From Macrocystis pyrifera (lineage: Eukaryota; Sar; Phaeophyceae; Laminariales; Laminariaceae), in NCBI GenBank assembly GCA_031763025.1, contig JASSKH010000029.1:9344571-9408570 (forward strand): DNA of 64,000 nucleotides, written 5' to 3'. Both the position numbers and the translations under genes were made by a program. This document shows, piece after piece, positions 42,048 through 51,929 of the stretch. A model generated the notes under the pieces. The model was given only the letters and a program-made list of their open reading frames with translations, was not told where the DNA came from and ran no database searches. Within the stretch, counting starts at the first letter, position 1; each line of letters starts with the position of its first letter.

Positions 42048-44053
42048 TGCAAGATCTTCCGTACGGATTTATATTGGGAGCCAGCTTCTTTCGTGCCAAC
42101 AGGAGCGCCATCTCCCTCAACAAAAGCAAGGAGTTCCAATCCTCGCCCGGTGCGCCATGGGTTCCTTTCCAGTCGCGGAGCGCAGGAGGTAAGCGCGCAA
42201 AAGAGGCGTACGGCGCGGTAAGGCCTCGACACACCGCCCGGGCCCCACTGCCCGATGTTCTTTCGGATCTCCCACCGCTCCCGAGCTGCGCTATAGGCCA
42301 GGCAGCGTGGGAAGATGACGGCACGTTACAGTGGGAACTCCGCCTGGTGAACCCGGCGGAAGTAGGAGGCTTCGTAGGAATAGCAGCCGAGGCATACGTA
42401 CGTGGTCCACATCCTAGTGAAACACAACTGGTGATGATTCAGCCCTCTGAGAAGTACGACACAGATAGCGGGGCAGTGATAGGCTTAGCACGAGGGGTGC
42501 AATGGTGGGAGCCTGGCACCCCACTGTATTGCAAGGTGGTCAACACGGGTCCCGCTCCAGGAATCGTCCGGAACGGGCACCCCGTCGCCAAGGTAATCGC
42601 CCTCAACGTGCGAGATGTCGACAGGTTTAGAGCGCTTTTCATACACCCTGCCCCCATCGCCCCGCCCTTGACGCAGCCCGACAAACCCTCGCCGCTAGAA
42701 GCCGATCATAACCCATCGGCGCCAAAGGGAGTCGCACTCTCGGATGCTAACATAGGCCAGCTCAGCGAAAGACAAAAAAGACAGCTGTTACACACCCTCG
42801 GTCCGAAGAATGTGGCTGGCCTGTTCCCGGAGGACCCGAAGCGCGTGAGGCCTTGCACAATAAGAGAATTGCGAATACCTTTGATCGATGAACACACCCC
42901 GCCGGTCGCAGTTAAACAGCAACGATTTTCCCCGGAGCAGGCAGACGCTATCCAGAGAGAGGTAGAACTGTTAGCGAAGAGAGACATCATCCGAAAGTCG
43001 ACTTCCGCTTGGGCAGCCAGGTGCGTCACCGTGCCTAAGAAAGACGGCACGCTGCGTCTGTGCCAGGACTATCGCGCACTAAACAACCTCATGAAGACAG
43101 ATAGCGGGGGGCTCGGGGACATGCAAGGTATCTTCCAACGATGTCAGGGTTGCTCATGGTTCACCTCCATCGACCTAGCCTCCGGATTTTTCCAGCTACC
43201 CATTGCAGAAGAAGATCGGCACAAAACCGCTTTTCGCGACGCATACGGTCAACTTTGGGAATACATGAAATGTGGGTTTGGGCTCAAATTCCTGCCGCCA
43301 GCGTTTGCAAGTATGGTAGCGGAGCTGCTTAGCGGGCTAAGGGGCAAAGGAGTGGAAAATTACTTGGACGATATCCTTATTTACAGCCAGGACTTTGACC
43401 AAAACCTCATTCTGATCGACGCAGTCCTCAACCGCCTGCAGTCCGCTGGACTGTCAGTGAATTTTGCTAAATCAAGATGGTGTTGCCCGAGTCTGGAATT
43501 TGTAGGGATGGTAGTGGACAGACAGGGGGTTAGACCGTCGGAGTCGAAAGTGGCGGCCGTAGCTGAGCTACCTCCGCCGTCAACGGTGGAGGAACTCAGA
43601 GCATTTCTAGGTATGACGGGCTACTTGCGGCAGTTCGTAGAGCGGTACAGTATTCTAGCTGCGCCGCTCACAGATATCCTTCGAGACAAAGCCTTTACGA
43701 CCAAACGCGCGCGACACCTCCGTATCCCATGGACAGAACAACAACGGAATGCGTTCTTGGCGCTGAAGGCGGCCCTCACATCATTTCCTATTCTAATTTT
43801 CCCTTCCTGGGACAGCCCATTCACGTTACATACAGACGCCAGTGAGACAGGGGCAGGTGCAGCGCTAACGCAAGTGCATGATGGGAAGGAATGTGTGGTC
43901 GCATACGCCAGCCATCGGTGGTCTCGTACGGACGCGCGTCGTGGAGCTACCGCAAGGGAATGCATGGCGGTTTCATGGGCAGTTGTCCACTTTCGACCTG
44001 TAGTGAACGGCGAATGGGCGACACGGGCCACGGTGCCAGCCGGACGAGTTTGA
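42014..44053 (+). pseudogene. Reverse transcriptase/RNase H of retroelement A, truncated in RNase H
   Basis: The frame holds the end of the protease (PYGFILGASFF), then a Ty3-type reverse transcriptase with LCQDYRALN, FTSIDLASGFFQLPI, GFGL and catalytic YLDD at 43361-43372, the connection (FLGMTGYLRQFV), and RNase H with D (codon 43835, HTDASETGAG) and E (codon 43958, ARECMAV). At WAVVHFRP the coding sequence stops matching the family: from 43997 the DNA is the inverted copy of the protease/gag region, adding a short unrelated tail up to a stop at 44051. The second half of RNase H, integrase and 3' LTR are missing. RT motifs are intact, but the element cannot be autonomous. Confidence 0.85.
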
Positions 44054-44099
44054 GGTCTGAATTGTTCCCCGGAAGGGCTGCGGCCCCCGGGGCGTACCT

Positions 44100-45013
44100 T
44101 TAAGCGTCCACCTCAGTGTTCTGTACTGGTTCGCAGTCCTCTCCCAACACCGCTGCTAACATCCCTGCCATCTCGTCAGACAACGCGTAAAGCTTGTTGC
44201 GGGGTCGCGTTTCAGTTGAGTCTACGCTAGCTGTCCCGGTCCGCCGTCTCTTCGCCTCAGGGGACTTGAAGTGTCCTGCCGGGACGATGTTCTGGTCGTG
44301 GCTGAACGGGCAGGAGGCTTTGGGGCAGTTGCCATTGAACGCCAGGCGGAAGCAGAATGGTGTCGCAGCAGAAAGTCCACCTTTTCTTGTCGCGGCGCGT
44401 CTACATCTGGCCTCTCCAAAGTCCACTTGTCCTCTCCTACCTGTTCGCGCTCCCTGCCCTGTGGCAGGGCTCGCTTACCGCCCTGGCGCGTCCTCAGGTC
44501 TTCCGTCTGCGAAGCGCCAAACGGCACTCCATGTCCACCTGGGGTGGAGGCCGGCTGGTGTTTGAAGGCGGCTACCGAGGGCTCTTCCTTAGTTCTAGCC
44601 CCGTCTGGAAGCGACAACGATTTACCGGCCGACCATTGGAATGCAGCTTCGAGGAGGCGGCTAGCGAGTGTGTCGTCCATCTTGACTCTACCAGTCGTCG
44701 CGGGCTGGTCTTCTAGGGCGGCCATGTGGTTACGTGTCTGGCTGAACATCTGGCGGAGTTGGGTCATGGACTCCCCACCTACGGAGGCCAGGTGCTGGGC
44801 TGACTTAGGGCCCGCCCCGACACGCGGGTTGTTCACCGGCGTGTCGTAGGACGTGCGGCGCTCCGAGATGAAATCCACCCAATCTACGAAAATTCCCTCC
44901 GTAGTTCCCCCCCGGCTCACCATGTCTGCGCTTTGAGGGTTCGCATAGTCTACCCGTAGGGGCCGGACCTCTGTCCGAACCCTCACAGCCTGAGCGTGCA
45001 ACGCACTTTGCAT
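44100..45013 (-). pseudogene. Gag C-terminal frame, right copy, broken by a 1-bp deletion
   Basis: Homologue of 40641-41555. It reads normally to RHH near 44360, where one A of the left copy's CCAATTC is missing (left ACACCAATTCTG, right ACACCATTCTG), shifting the frame just before the CCCH finger. The finger and C-terminus continue in another frame (44426 to 44100). The terminal stop is TAA here, TGA in the left copy. Confidence 0.85.
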
Positions 45014-46323
45014 GCCGGACTGGTCAAATGCGCTAGGTTCCGAACGACTCTCTCCAACAGTCCAATGAGGTTCTTCTCGGACACGTACCGCCAGAAATAA
45101 ATTGCTTCTGACTGGTGGGGGCGTTCCGGGTCTGCGGTGAGCGCTCGAAATGTCAGCACTAAGCGCCTAGCTGCGGCTCTCCACGCCTCCGAACCGTGTA
45201 CTGTTATGGACGCGATTGCTGCTTCTGCGGTTTCGACGCTACCCGACTGCAACAGCCCTTCACGTGTTAGTATGCGCAGCCATTCGGTCATCGTGACTTG
45301 TTGGGCTGGGATTAGGCGGAAGGTACCATCGATTTGTGGCACAGAGACGGCTCCGTGGGAGGTGAGGTCGTCGTATGTGGACAAGGAGTCGCTAATAAGG
45401 TCTTGCAGCACTTCGCGGCGGATCGGTGACATGCGGTCTAGGGTCGGTCGTTCATGGGAGGTGCCCCACGGATTGAGTGTGTCGCCCGGCAGCGCTAAGA
45501 TTCCCCCATCCGTAGCGCTAAGCACCCTAGCTACCTTGTCTTGGAAAAGAACCCCGCTGTTTAGGATTGAGAGGGGACCTCCTGCTGTCCCAGAGTACAC
45601 GCCCTGCTTAGGACCAAACACTTTGTCTCTGATCCGCTTGATTGTTTTAGTTGGGTCGATAGTAGCGCGAGACAGGCGGTACTCACCTACCCCAGCCGGG
45701 GCTGTCGCCCGCAGGTGTCCCGGAGCGCGTCCGTAGTTGTATTGCCCCTGGTACTGGCCCGGCGGAGCGTATGCGAAGTACTGTTGCGGTTGTCCCAGGG
45801 CTACTGCGGGTTGGGCTGGAGGCGGCCCCGGGGGGTTTGCTCCCGGCACTACGGCGGGTGGGGCTGGAGGCGGCCCCGGGGGGAGCGGGGGCCAGACCTG
45901 GCCCGCCTGAGGGCCCGGAAGCGGCCCGGGGGGTAGAGGTGGCTGGCCCTGCGGCAGTGGGGCTAGCACCGCCTGTTGGGGCGGCTGCTGCAGGGGCAGA
46001 TGAAGCCCCTGATGGTATTCGGGAGGCCATTGCACCGGCGCTATGGGAGTGTATACGGCGGACGGTATATGGGAGAAGGGGGGTGTGATACTGGTTAACG
46101 TCGGGCCGCCTGGGGGTGCTCCTGGGGGTGTTAATTCATCGTGAATGTCAAAATGTGAGTTGATTCCTATCGTGTGGCACGAAAACAAAACCGCGAGAGT
46201 CACGCCTGGGGGGACTACTGGGGGTGTTAATTTCCTCCATGTGTTATGAAATTCAAAATGCGGGTTGATTTGTATAGTGTGGTATGAAAAACAAATTGCG
46301 AGAGTCACGCCTGGGGGGACCAC
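44983..46323 (-). CDS. Gag, N-terminal frame, right copy (446 aa)
   Basis: Nearly identical to the left copy at 39424-40671, ending at the same point with the same overlap to the next frame. The open frame starts 31 codons earlier, because the penultimate 104-bp unit here lacks the stop present in the left copy, so more of the array is translated (PPGVTLA repeated twice). At least one amino-acid change (Pro to Ser in the Pro-rich part) separates the copies. Confidence 0.7.
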   Translation of the reverse strand: MVPPGVTLAICFSYHTIQINPHFEFHNTWRKLTPPVVPPGVTLAVLFSCHTIGINSHFDIHDELTPPGAPPGGPTLTSITPPFSHIPSAVYTPIAPVQWPPEYHQGLHLPLQQPPQQAVLAPLPQGQPPLPPGPLPGPQAGQVWPPLPPGPPPAPPAVVPGANPPGPPPAQPAVALGQPQQYFAYAPPGQYQGQYNYGRAPGHLRATAPAGVGEYRLSRATIDPTKTIKRIRDKVFGPKQGVYSGTAGGPLSILNSGVLFQDKVARVLSATDGGILALPGDTLNPWGTSHERPTLDRMSPIRREVLQDLISDSLSTYDDLTSHGAVSVPQIDGTFRLIPAQQVTMTEWLRILTREGLLQSGSVETAEAAIASITVHGSEAWRAAARRLVLTFRALTADPERPHQSEAIYFWRYVSEKNLIGLLERVVRNLAHLTSPACKVRCTLRL

Positions 46324-46790
46324 TGGGGGTGTTAATTTCCGTCATGTATTATCAATTTCAAAGTGCGAGTTGATTCTTATCGTGTATCATGAAAAACAAA
46401 ATGCGAGAGTCACGCCTGGGGGGACTACTGGGGGTGTTAATTTCCGTCATGTATTATGAGTTTCAAAAATGTGAGTTGATTCTTATCGTGTAGCATGAAA
46501 AAAACGCGAGAGTCACGCCTGGGGGGACTACTGGGGGTGTTAATTTCCGTCATGTATTATGAGTTTCAAAAATGTGAGTTGATTCTTATCGTGTAGCATG
46601 AAAAAAACGCGAGAGTCACGCCTGGGGGGACTACTGGGGGTGTTAATTTCCTTCATGTATTATCAATCTCAAAGTGCGAGTTGATTCTTATCGTGTATCA
46701 TGAAAAAAAAATGCGAGAGTCACGCCTGGGGGGACTACTGGGGGTGTTAATTTCCTTCCATGTATTATCAATTTCAAAGTGCGAGTTGAT
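46135..46790. repeat. ~104-bp tandem array, right arm (6 units)
   Basis: GCGAGAGTCACGCC recurs near 46193, 46298, 46403, 46506, 46608 and 46713 with about 104-bp spacing. The two units near 46500-46640 are identical by eye, indicating a recent extra duplication compared with the left arm's five. Confidence 0.8.
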
Positions 46791-47254
46791 TTATATCGTA
46801 TGTAACCTGGAAGACAACTGGCGGCCTGAGCGGGTGAGCGTGGAGGCGTACAAGACAGCAGGTCGGGGGTGTGCTGCGGGCGCCCTTTATCTCGTACAAG
46901 GGGCTGATCGAGGGGGCGCGGGGTTGGTTAGGACGGATGTGTGAGCGCGATGGCATACGAGACAGCAGGTTGGGGGTGTGCTGCGGGAGCACCGTCTTAC
47001 TCCATGTCATCGCTCTGTCTCCTCTTACCGCCGGAGGTCCCAACGCGGCGTCTCTCACCTCCTTCCATCCTGCGCTGTGGTGTGGTCTACGAGGTAGTCT
47101 TTGTGTTCATCACAATTCGTTGGGTTACCTTCGCGTAGCCACGGCTCTTGACACATATAATAAATTAATAATATATTGGATGTGTGTGTTATTTTATTGC
47201 TGACCATTGGTTGGTTGTTTTATATTCCGTTTTGGTATGGACTTGAGTGTGATT

Positions 47255-47690
47255 TACCGCAAAATTGAGGCCACGCGTACCGTACCGCACGAAATTAAAC
47301 AGCGACGGACTCGGCGAAATTCGTTCGTCTACCGCGTAACCTGTCAACGGCAGTGGGCTCGACGTTTGAAGTGGCGCTTACCTGGACAACGCCAGGGCTC
47401 AGCTACGCATTGCGTACTCAAGACGTCGATCTTGCGGTACGGTGCGATCTGTCGTGTGGTATAATTTCAATTTGTGGTTACTGCTGTGACGTGAGCGTAA
47501 TTTACCGCCAAATTGAGACCATGCGTACCGTACAGCACTACTTCATGTGGCGACGGGCTCGGCAAACCTCATGCATCTACCACGTAACCTGTCAACGGCA
47601 GTGGGCTCAACGCTAGAAGTGGCGCTTACCTTGACAAGGCAAGGGCTCAGCTACGCGTTGCGTACTCAAGACGTCTGTTTTTGTGGTATT
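47255..47690. repeat. Leader tandem array, right arm (2 units) with the empty chromovirus site
   Basis: Two units of the array that has three in the left arm. The single GGCC at 47269-47272, in the context AATTGA-GGCC-ACGC, is the unoccupied target of the chromovirus found at 32728-38485. Confidence 0.85.
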
Positions 47691-48114
47691 TCGTTCTATG
47701 GTGTAGTATTATTAATAGGGGCAATACTTGCTTGTGTGCTCAGTAATCGGGCGACCTCGACGCGAGGAAGCTCTGGGCTCCTCTACCAACTGAGAACAAG
47801 GGGCTGCTGATGGCGACCCGAAGGCTTGGTAACCCTGCTGCTGTAAAATGTGTGGGGCTTTGGCGCCTGTCGGCTTGTGGGTGTCGGACGATTGAGGTTG
47901 TAATGCATAGGGACCCTGTGTGTGAACGGCTTTTTGGTTTTCTTGTGTTTCTTTTTGTTTTGTGAACGGTCAAAGCAAGAGAAAAACAAAGATAAAAAAT
48001 AAGTGAAGCCGAGTGTTGAGCAGGTTGGTCCTTGAGGACCCTGCATCACTATCCTTCGAGGAGAGTGCCCTATCGACCGCTACAAGCGGCGCGCAGATCC
48101 CGGACTAGACACCA

Positions 48115-48677
48115 TGTTTCAAATGTGTTCTCTGCGCAGGGGTCCTCTCTTGCCGGCTAGGAGGCAGCTCGATACCCCTCGTGGTGGTAACCTGTCTCAT
48201 AGCCACTAGCGACCTCCTGGGGTCCACTCTTCGCTTGCGTTCACCACAAAGCGCACCTCTACGGAACTGTTCTGACCTGCGGGCATGTTGGCTCCAACGT
48301 GCTGGTTGTAGTGCTGCTGATCCATGCTGGCTCCTTCGCTCGCTCTCGTTGATTGACAGGCCCGGTGTTGAGGACGTTAGGTGGGTCTCAGAGTATTTGG
48401 ATTGCTCTTGGCCAGGGAAAAACTTGGTGTACATCCGTGCTCCTTTCTGTCTGAGGTTTGACTTCCTGGAGGCGTGTTTCCCTGGGCATTTCTCATCATC
48501 GTCCCCTTTTTGTTAGGTCGACTGACAGCTCGGCATGGAACCTGTCTTTGCTCCGCATGGCAGCCTCCCTGGCAATCCTCTTGAAGGCAACCCTCCTCGT
48601 TCGGCATCAATCCATTGTGTATCGGGCCTCTCGACGGCTACCTTAGCAATGCCCTGTTGCACCGAACCGCTGTAACA
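48115..48677 (-). repeat. LTR of retroelement A, right arm (563 bp)
   Basis: Reverse complement of 31014-31576 with few differences. Outer end TGTAACA, inner end beside the inverse primer-binding site (48097-48114). Confidence 0.75.
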
Positions 48678-49304
48678 CTTGCCCTGGGTTCCTGGTGGGG
48701 GTATTCGTCTATAGTACGAATACTTGCCCCATTTGTTGGAAAGGGTATTCGTCCAAAGGAAGGATACGTGCCCCATGATTTGGGGAGGGTATCCGTCCAT
48801 AGGATGAATGTTTGGCACAGGGTAATGGTTCATGAGAACAATGTTACCTCCCAAACCGAACGCCAAGTTAACGAATTTGAAGGCTTATTCGTTTTCTAAT
48901 TCAAGCGGGGTGTGCAACATATATTCCAGGTATATCGGAAGAACCATAAATAATTGTTCATTAGCGACATATCTTTTTTTGGTTGGAGTTGGTTTCATCT
49001 GGAAGGTCTGGGAGGGGATTCCTCAAAATCCATTGAACTTGAGGCCAACACGGTGTTGAAGAGTACGGGATTTGGGGGGGAAACGAAAAATGTTGCGACA
49101 GAGCCTAGCGCCTAAAATCGTTGTGACTTGATATAAAAAAGCGTGTGCATAAAACACCAAACGAAACGATATACGGACGTACGACGAATTGGTACTGCCG
49201 TACCTGACACGTACGAGTGCGATTACATCACACGTACAACGTACTATATCGCGTATACAACATGTGGGGATTGAAAAAGTTTGGGTCATTTCCAAAGTAT
49301 ATCG
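48678..49304. other. Spacer with a 44-bp minisatellite; no gene seen
   Basis: GTATTCGTCT, GTATTCGTCC and GTATCCGTCC start at 48701, 48745 and 48789, an exact 44-bp step, three units long, directly beside the LTR end of retroelement A. The rest is unremarkable. Confidence 0.55.
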
Positions 49305-49885
49305 GGTGCATCATGCCCTGGGTTCGACAACCAAGGCGTGTGTTGGGGGCCGTACCTGCACGTATTCCTAAACCTCAAAGTTCCAGGACAAACCAGGAGG
49401 GAGCGAAAACGCATGGCTTGCGTACTGAGGAAACATGGGTTAATGGACAAGACGAAATACCGGTTTGTCAAGGCCTTCCTGGGATCACTGCGCCGCCTTC
49501 ATCAACGCGATAATATTCTCTACTACATGGAGAGAAGGGTGTTCAACTTGGTGAAAGGGTGGATCCTGGACTCTTCAGCTTTCTGGTGAAAGGGTGGATC
49601 CTGGACTATGCGCAGAGTCCAAGATCCACCCTTTCACCAGAAAGCTGAACACCCTGCTGTCCATGTAGTAGACAATAACATCGCGTTGATGAAGGCGGCG
49701 CAGTGATCCCAGGAAAGCCTGGATAGACTGGCATTCCGTCTTGTCCATTAACCCATTTTTCCTCAGTACGCAAGCCATGCGTTTTGGCTCCCTCCTGGTT
49801 GGTCCTGGAACTTTGAGGTTTACCAACACATGCAGGTACGGCCCCCAATATACGCCTTAGTTGTCAAACCCGGGGCGTGATGCAA
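49305..49885. repeat. Fold-back inverted repeat, ~270-300 bp arms
   Basis: Left arm about 49305-49608, right arm about 49617-49885. The centre is tight: CAGCTTTCTGGTGAAAGG (49577 on) and its complement (ending 49648) form 32-bp arms with one mismatch around the 8-base loop ATGCGCAG. The left arm has an extra ~28-bp internal duplication (GGTGAAAGGGTGGATCC occurs twice). Both arms, read outward to centre, have the same open frame (NLKVPG, TRRE, KRMACVLRK, GLMDKT, AFLGSLRRLHQRD, VKGWILDS), possibly an unrecognised coding fragment duplicated before folding. No target duplication or transposase seen. Confidence 0.8.
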
Positions 49886-50254
49886 GTCTGGGGAAGCCGA
49901 TTCACTGGCGGTTGCTCCTTGGTTGCGATTCGTGTGTGCACCTCGCCTCCTTGGCCTGACCTCTGTTCTTGATGCTGATGTTGTTGCGTTTATGGCACCT
50001 GCCGCTGTTGTTATTGTTGATTATGTTGTTCATGATGATTCTTGTGTTTCGTTGAGGTCGTGAAGTATAGCTGATGTTTTTTTGTAGAAAAAACACTTCA
50101 AGAAGAACAGCAGAAAATACAGGATGAAGATGGTCGACGATGGAGAAATCGTTGTGAAGTGGTCATGATGTGTGTGGGTGCTGAAGAATGCGGCGCAATA
50201 GGAGTCGTTCCTTGTCCCATACACGGTTTGATGGAACTCCCAATGACAGCAACA
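49886..50254. other. Spacer, possibly the 3' end of the copia-like element; no LTR recognised
   Basis: Lies beyond the RNase H end of the minus-strand copia-like element, where a 3' LTR would be expected, but I could not match it to the region beyond 54230. Confidence 0.35.
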
Positions 50255-51870
50255 TTAATATTTAACCTCAAGTTGCGAGGACGTGAAAGTTGTCCATGCA
50301 GTAGTCGTTCTCGGAAACGATGTTGCGAGCCGGAGCCTGGGATGAGACTTCGTGGCCTGGGAGCCTAGCTGGACGACTAAGAGCTTGATTGAAGATTTTT
50401 TAGTGCAGAGTTTTTTTAGGGTCTGGTTGTCCCAAAAATTGGTGTCGCTCAGCTGGTCTTTTGTAGAGACAAACTCGATATTGATTCTGTCTTCTCTGAT
50501 GCAGTCTCTGAGGGTGGCTACTCGAAAAGCGATATGTTTGCTTCGGTTCGAGTAATTTTCATTGGCTGTGAGGTGGAGAGCGCCCCTGTTGTCCGAGGAG
50601 ATATTCAAGGTTCTGAACTACTTCCAGCCCAGTTCACCGAGGATACCTGACAGGTAAATGCCTTGTTTCGCGCACGTACTCGTGGCGTTGAGTTCGGACT
50701 CTGTTGTTCTCTGAGATGTAGTTTTTTTTTGGAGTTGACTCGAGAAATGCACCAGCCCCCAAGAAATAAAAAACATACCTGCGGTGACCGATCTCATTTT
50801 CTCTGGATCGCCTATACCGTAAGATGCAGTGCAATAACCCACCGGATCGAAGTTGCACTCCTTTTTGTAGATGGTGGGTAGGTTTTGAGTGCCTCGAAGG
50901 TAACGAAAAATCCTCTTAACTCCAGCCATGCGCACCGTCGTAGGTTTGACCATGTGTCGAGCAGCTTGCATTGTACTAAATGCAATATCAAATCTCGTAC
51001 ACTGAGTCAGAAATGTCAGGCTACCTGTCATTGCTTGATAGAGCTTTGTTTCTTGTTCGTCTAGAGGTGCACTTCCGTCGAGGTTCGACGTCAGCACTTC
51101 CCCACTTCCTGGCGTATGCACTAGATTGCAATCGCTCATTTACTAGATTGCAATCGCTCATTTCAAAACGCTCGAGCACCGAGAGTGTGCACTTGCCTTG
51201 GTTTAGCTCGACAGTGCCAGTCTCCTTGTTGCGCTTAACTTCGATGCCCAAAATTTGCGATACGCCCCCGAGATGGGTCATTTCAAAGCTAGTCATATGC
51301 ATGCTTCGAACCTCGGCCATGCTAGCGTTGGATGGTCCAGTAATTAGTAGATCGTCGACAAACAGCGTCAGCATGATGTGGTGGTCGTCGCTCCCCTTGG
51401 TGTAGACCCAGGGGTCTAAATTTGTAGACGCGAAGCCCATAGCGCGCAGATCTTTGTCGACGGTGCGGTTTCAGACGCTGGGAGACTCTCGAGGTCCGTA
51501 CAAGCTCTTGCGTAGCTTCATGACCAGCGGGTGATCGTTTTTTTTTCGTCCATCTTTTCGAAGCCTTGTGCCTGCTTTGTGTGGTTCCTCTTCAAGTGTG
51601 CCGTTGAGAAGTGCGGTTTGTACATCATGGCTAGTACGGGCCAGTCCTGTGATGCTGCTATAGCCAGCAGAAGACGCTGACTTTCGATACGACAAACTGG
51701 TGCACACGTCGTGAAGCAGTCCAGTCCATGTTGTTGCGCCCAGCCTTGTACCACAAGCCTTGCTTTGAAACGACCGTCTGTTTATACACGAGACATGCAG
51801 CGAGTATCGATGATGGAGTAGGCAGGGGGGACAGACGTGACCGGAAATAAATCGGCGACCTCATGCTCAT
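50255..51870 (-). pseudogene. Copia reverse transcriptase and RNase H, frameshifted
   Basis: The N-terminal RT shows GWAQQHGLD, APVCRIESQRLLLAIAA and ALLNGTLEEE split over at least two frames (51754-51471). The catalytic part TLFVDDLLITG (51440-51021) is intact. A 22-bp tandem duplication of ACTAGATTGCAATCGCTCATTT (51119-51162) shifts the frame between it and the following segment (51139-50618: TGSLTFLTQCTRFDIAFS, YLRGT). RNase H remains as ESELNATSTCAKQ and, in another frame, DNRGALHL to FVSTKDQLSD (50608-50255). Confidence 0.88.
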
Positions 51871-51929
51871 CCAGGGTATGACGCTCGTTGCGCGTGGCTG
51901 CTTCCCGTTCTTCCGCTTGAGGTGAGGCC

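Larger units (their letters stand above)
31014..43996 (+). mobile_element. Ty3-type retroelement A, 5' part (LTR to RNase H), 3' half missing, interrupted by a chromovirus
   Basis: Reading order is LTR, primer site, a long leader with two tandem arrays, gag (two frames), protease, RT, and RNase H cut in mid-domain at 43996. The pol order and RT motifs (LCQDYRALN, YLDD) place it with Ty3-type elements. There is no integrase or 3' LTR, because the sequence switches at 43997 into an inverted copy of its own 5' half. A separate 5.76-kb element is inserted in the leader at 32728-38485. Without that insert, this part is about 7.2 kb. The break in RNase H falls at the shared string CCTGTAGTGAACGG. 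The outer flanks (CAAAC before 31014, CTTGC after 48677) do not form a target duplication. Confidence 0.85.
43997..48677 (-). mobile_element. Retroelement A, right arm: inverted copy of the 5' half (protease edge to LTR)
   Basis: Reverse complement of 31014-41658 minus the chromovirus. The match starts at CCTGTAGTGAACGG (43997; left partner ends 41658) and ends at TGTAACA (48677; left partner TGTTACA, 31014). The arm is 4681 bp; the left arm without the insert is about 4883 bp. The ~202-bp difference is accounted for by one fewer 312-bp leader unit and one more 104-bp unit, plus small indels. Base differences elsewhere are few. The arrangement fits either two opposed insertions followed by deletion of both 3' halves, or a template-switch/fold-back event. 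The loop is 41659-43996. Confidence 0.9.

Noticed and set aside
44194-44849. Plus-strand frames of 123-192 codons opposite the right-arm gag
   Set aside because: Antisense shadows; the same frames appear opposite the left-arm gag (40805-41461).
31014-48677. DIRS-type element or giant terminal-inverted-repeat DNA transposon
   Set aside because: No tyrosine recombinase or DNA transposase is present; the arm ends are an LTR with an adjacent primer-binding site, and the loop is Ty3-type protease/RT/RNase H cut mid-domain.
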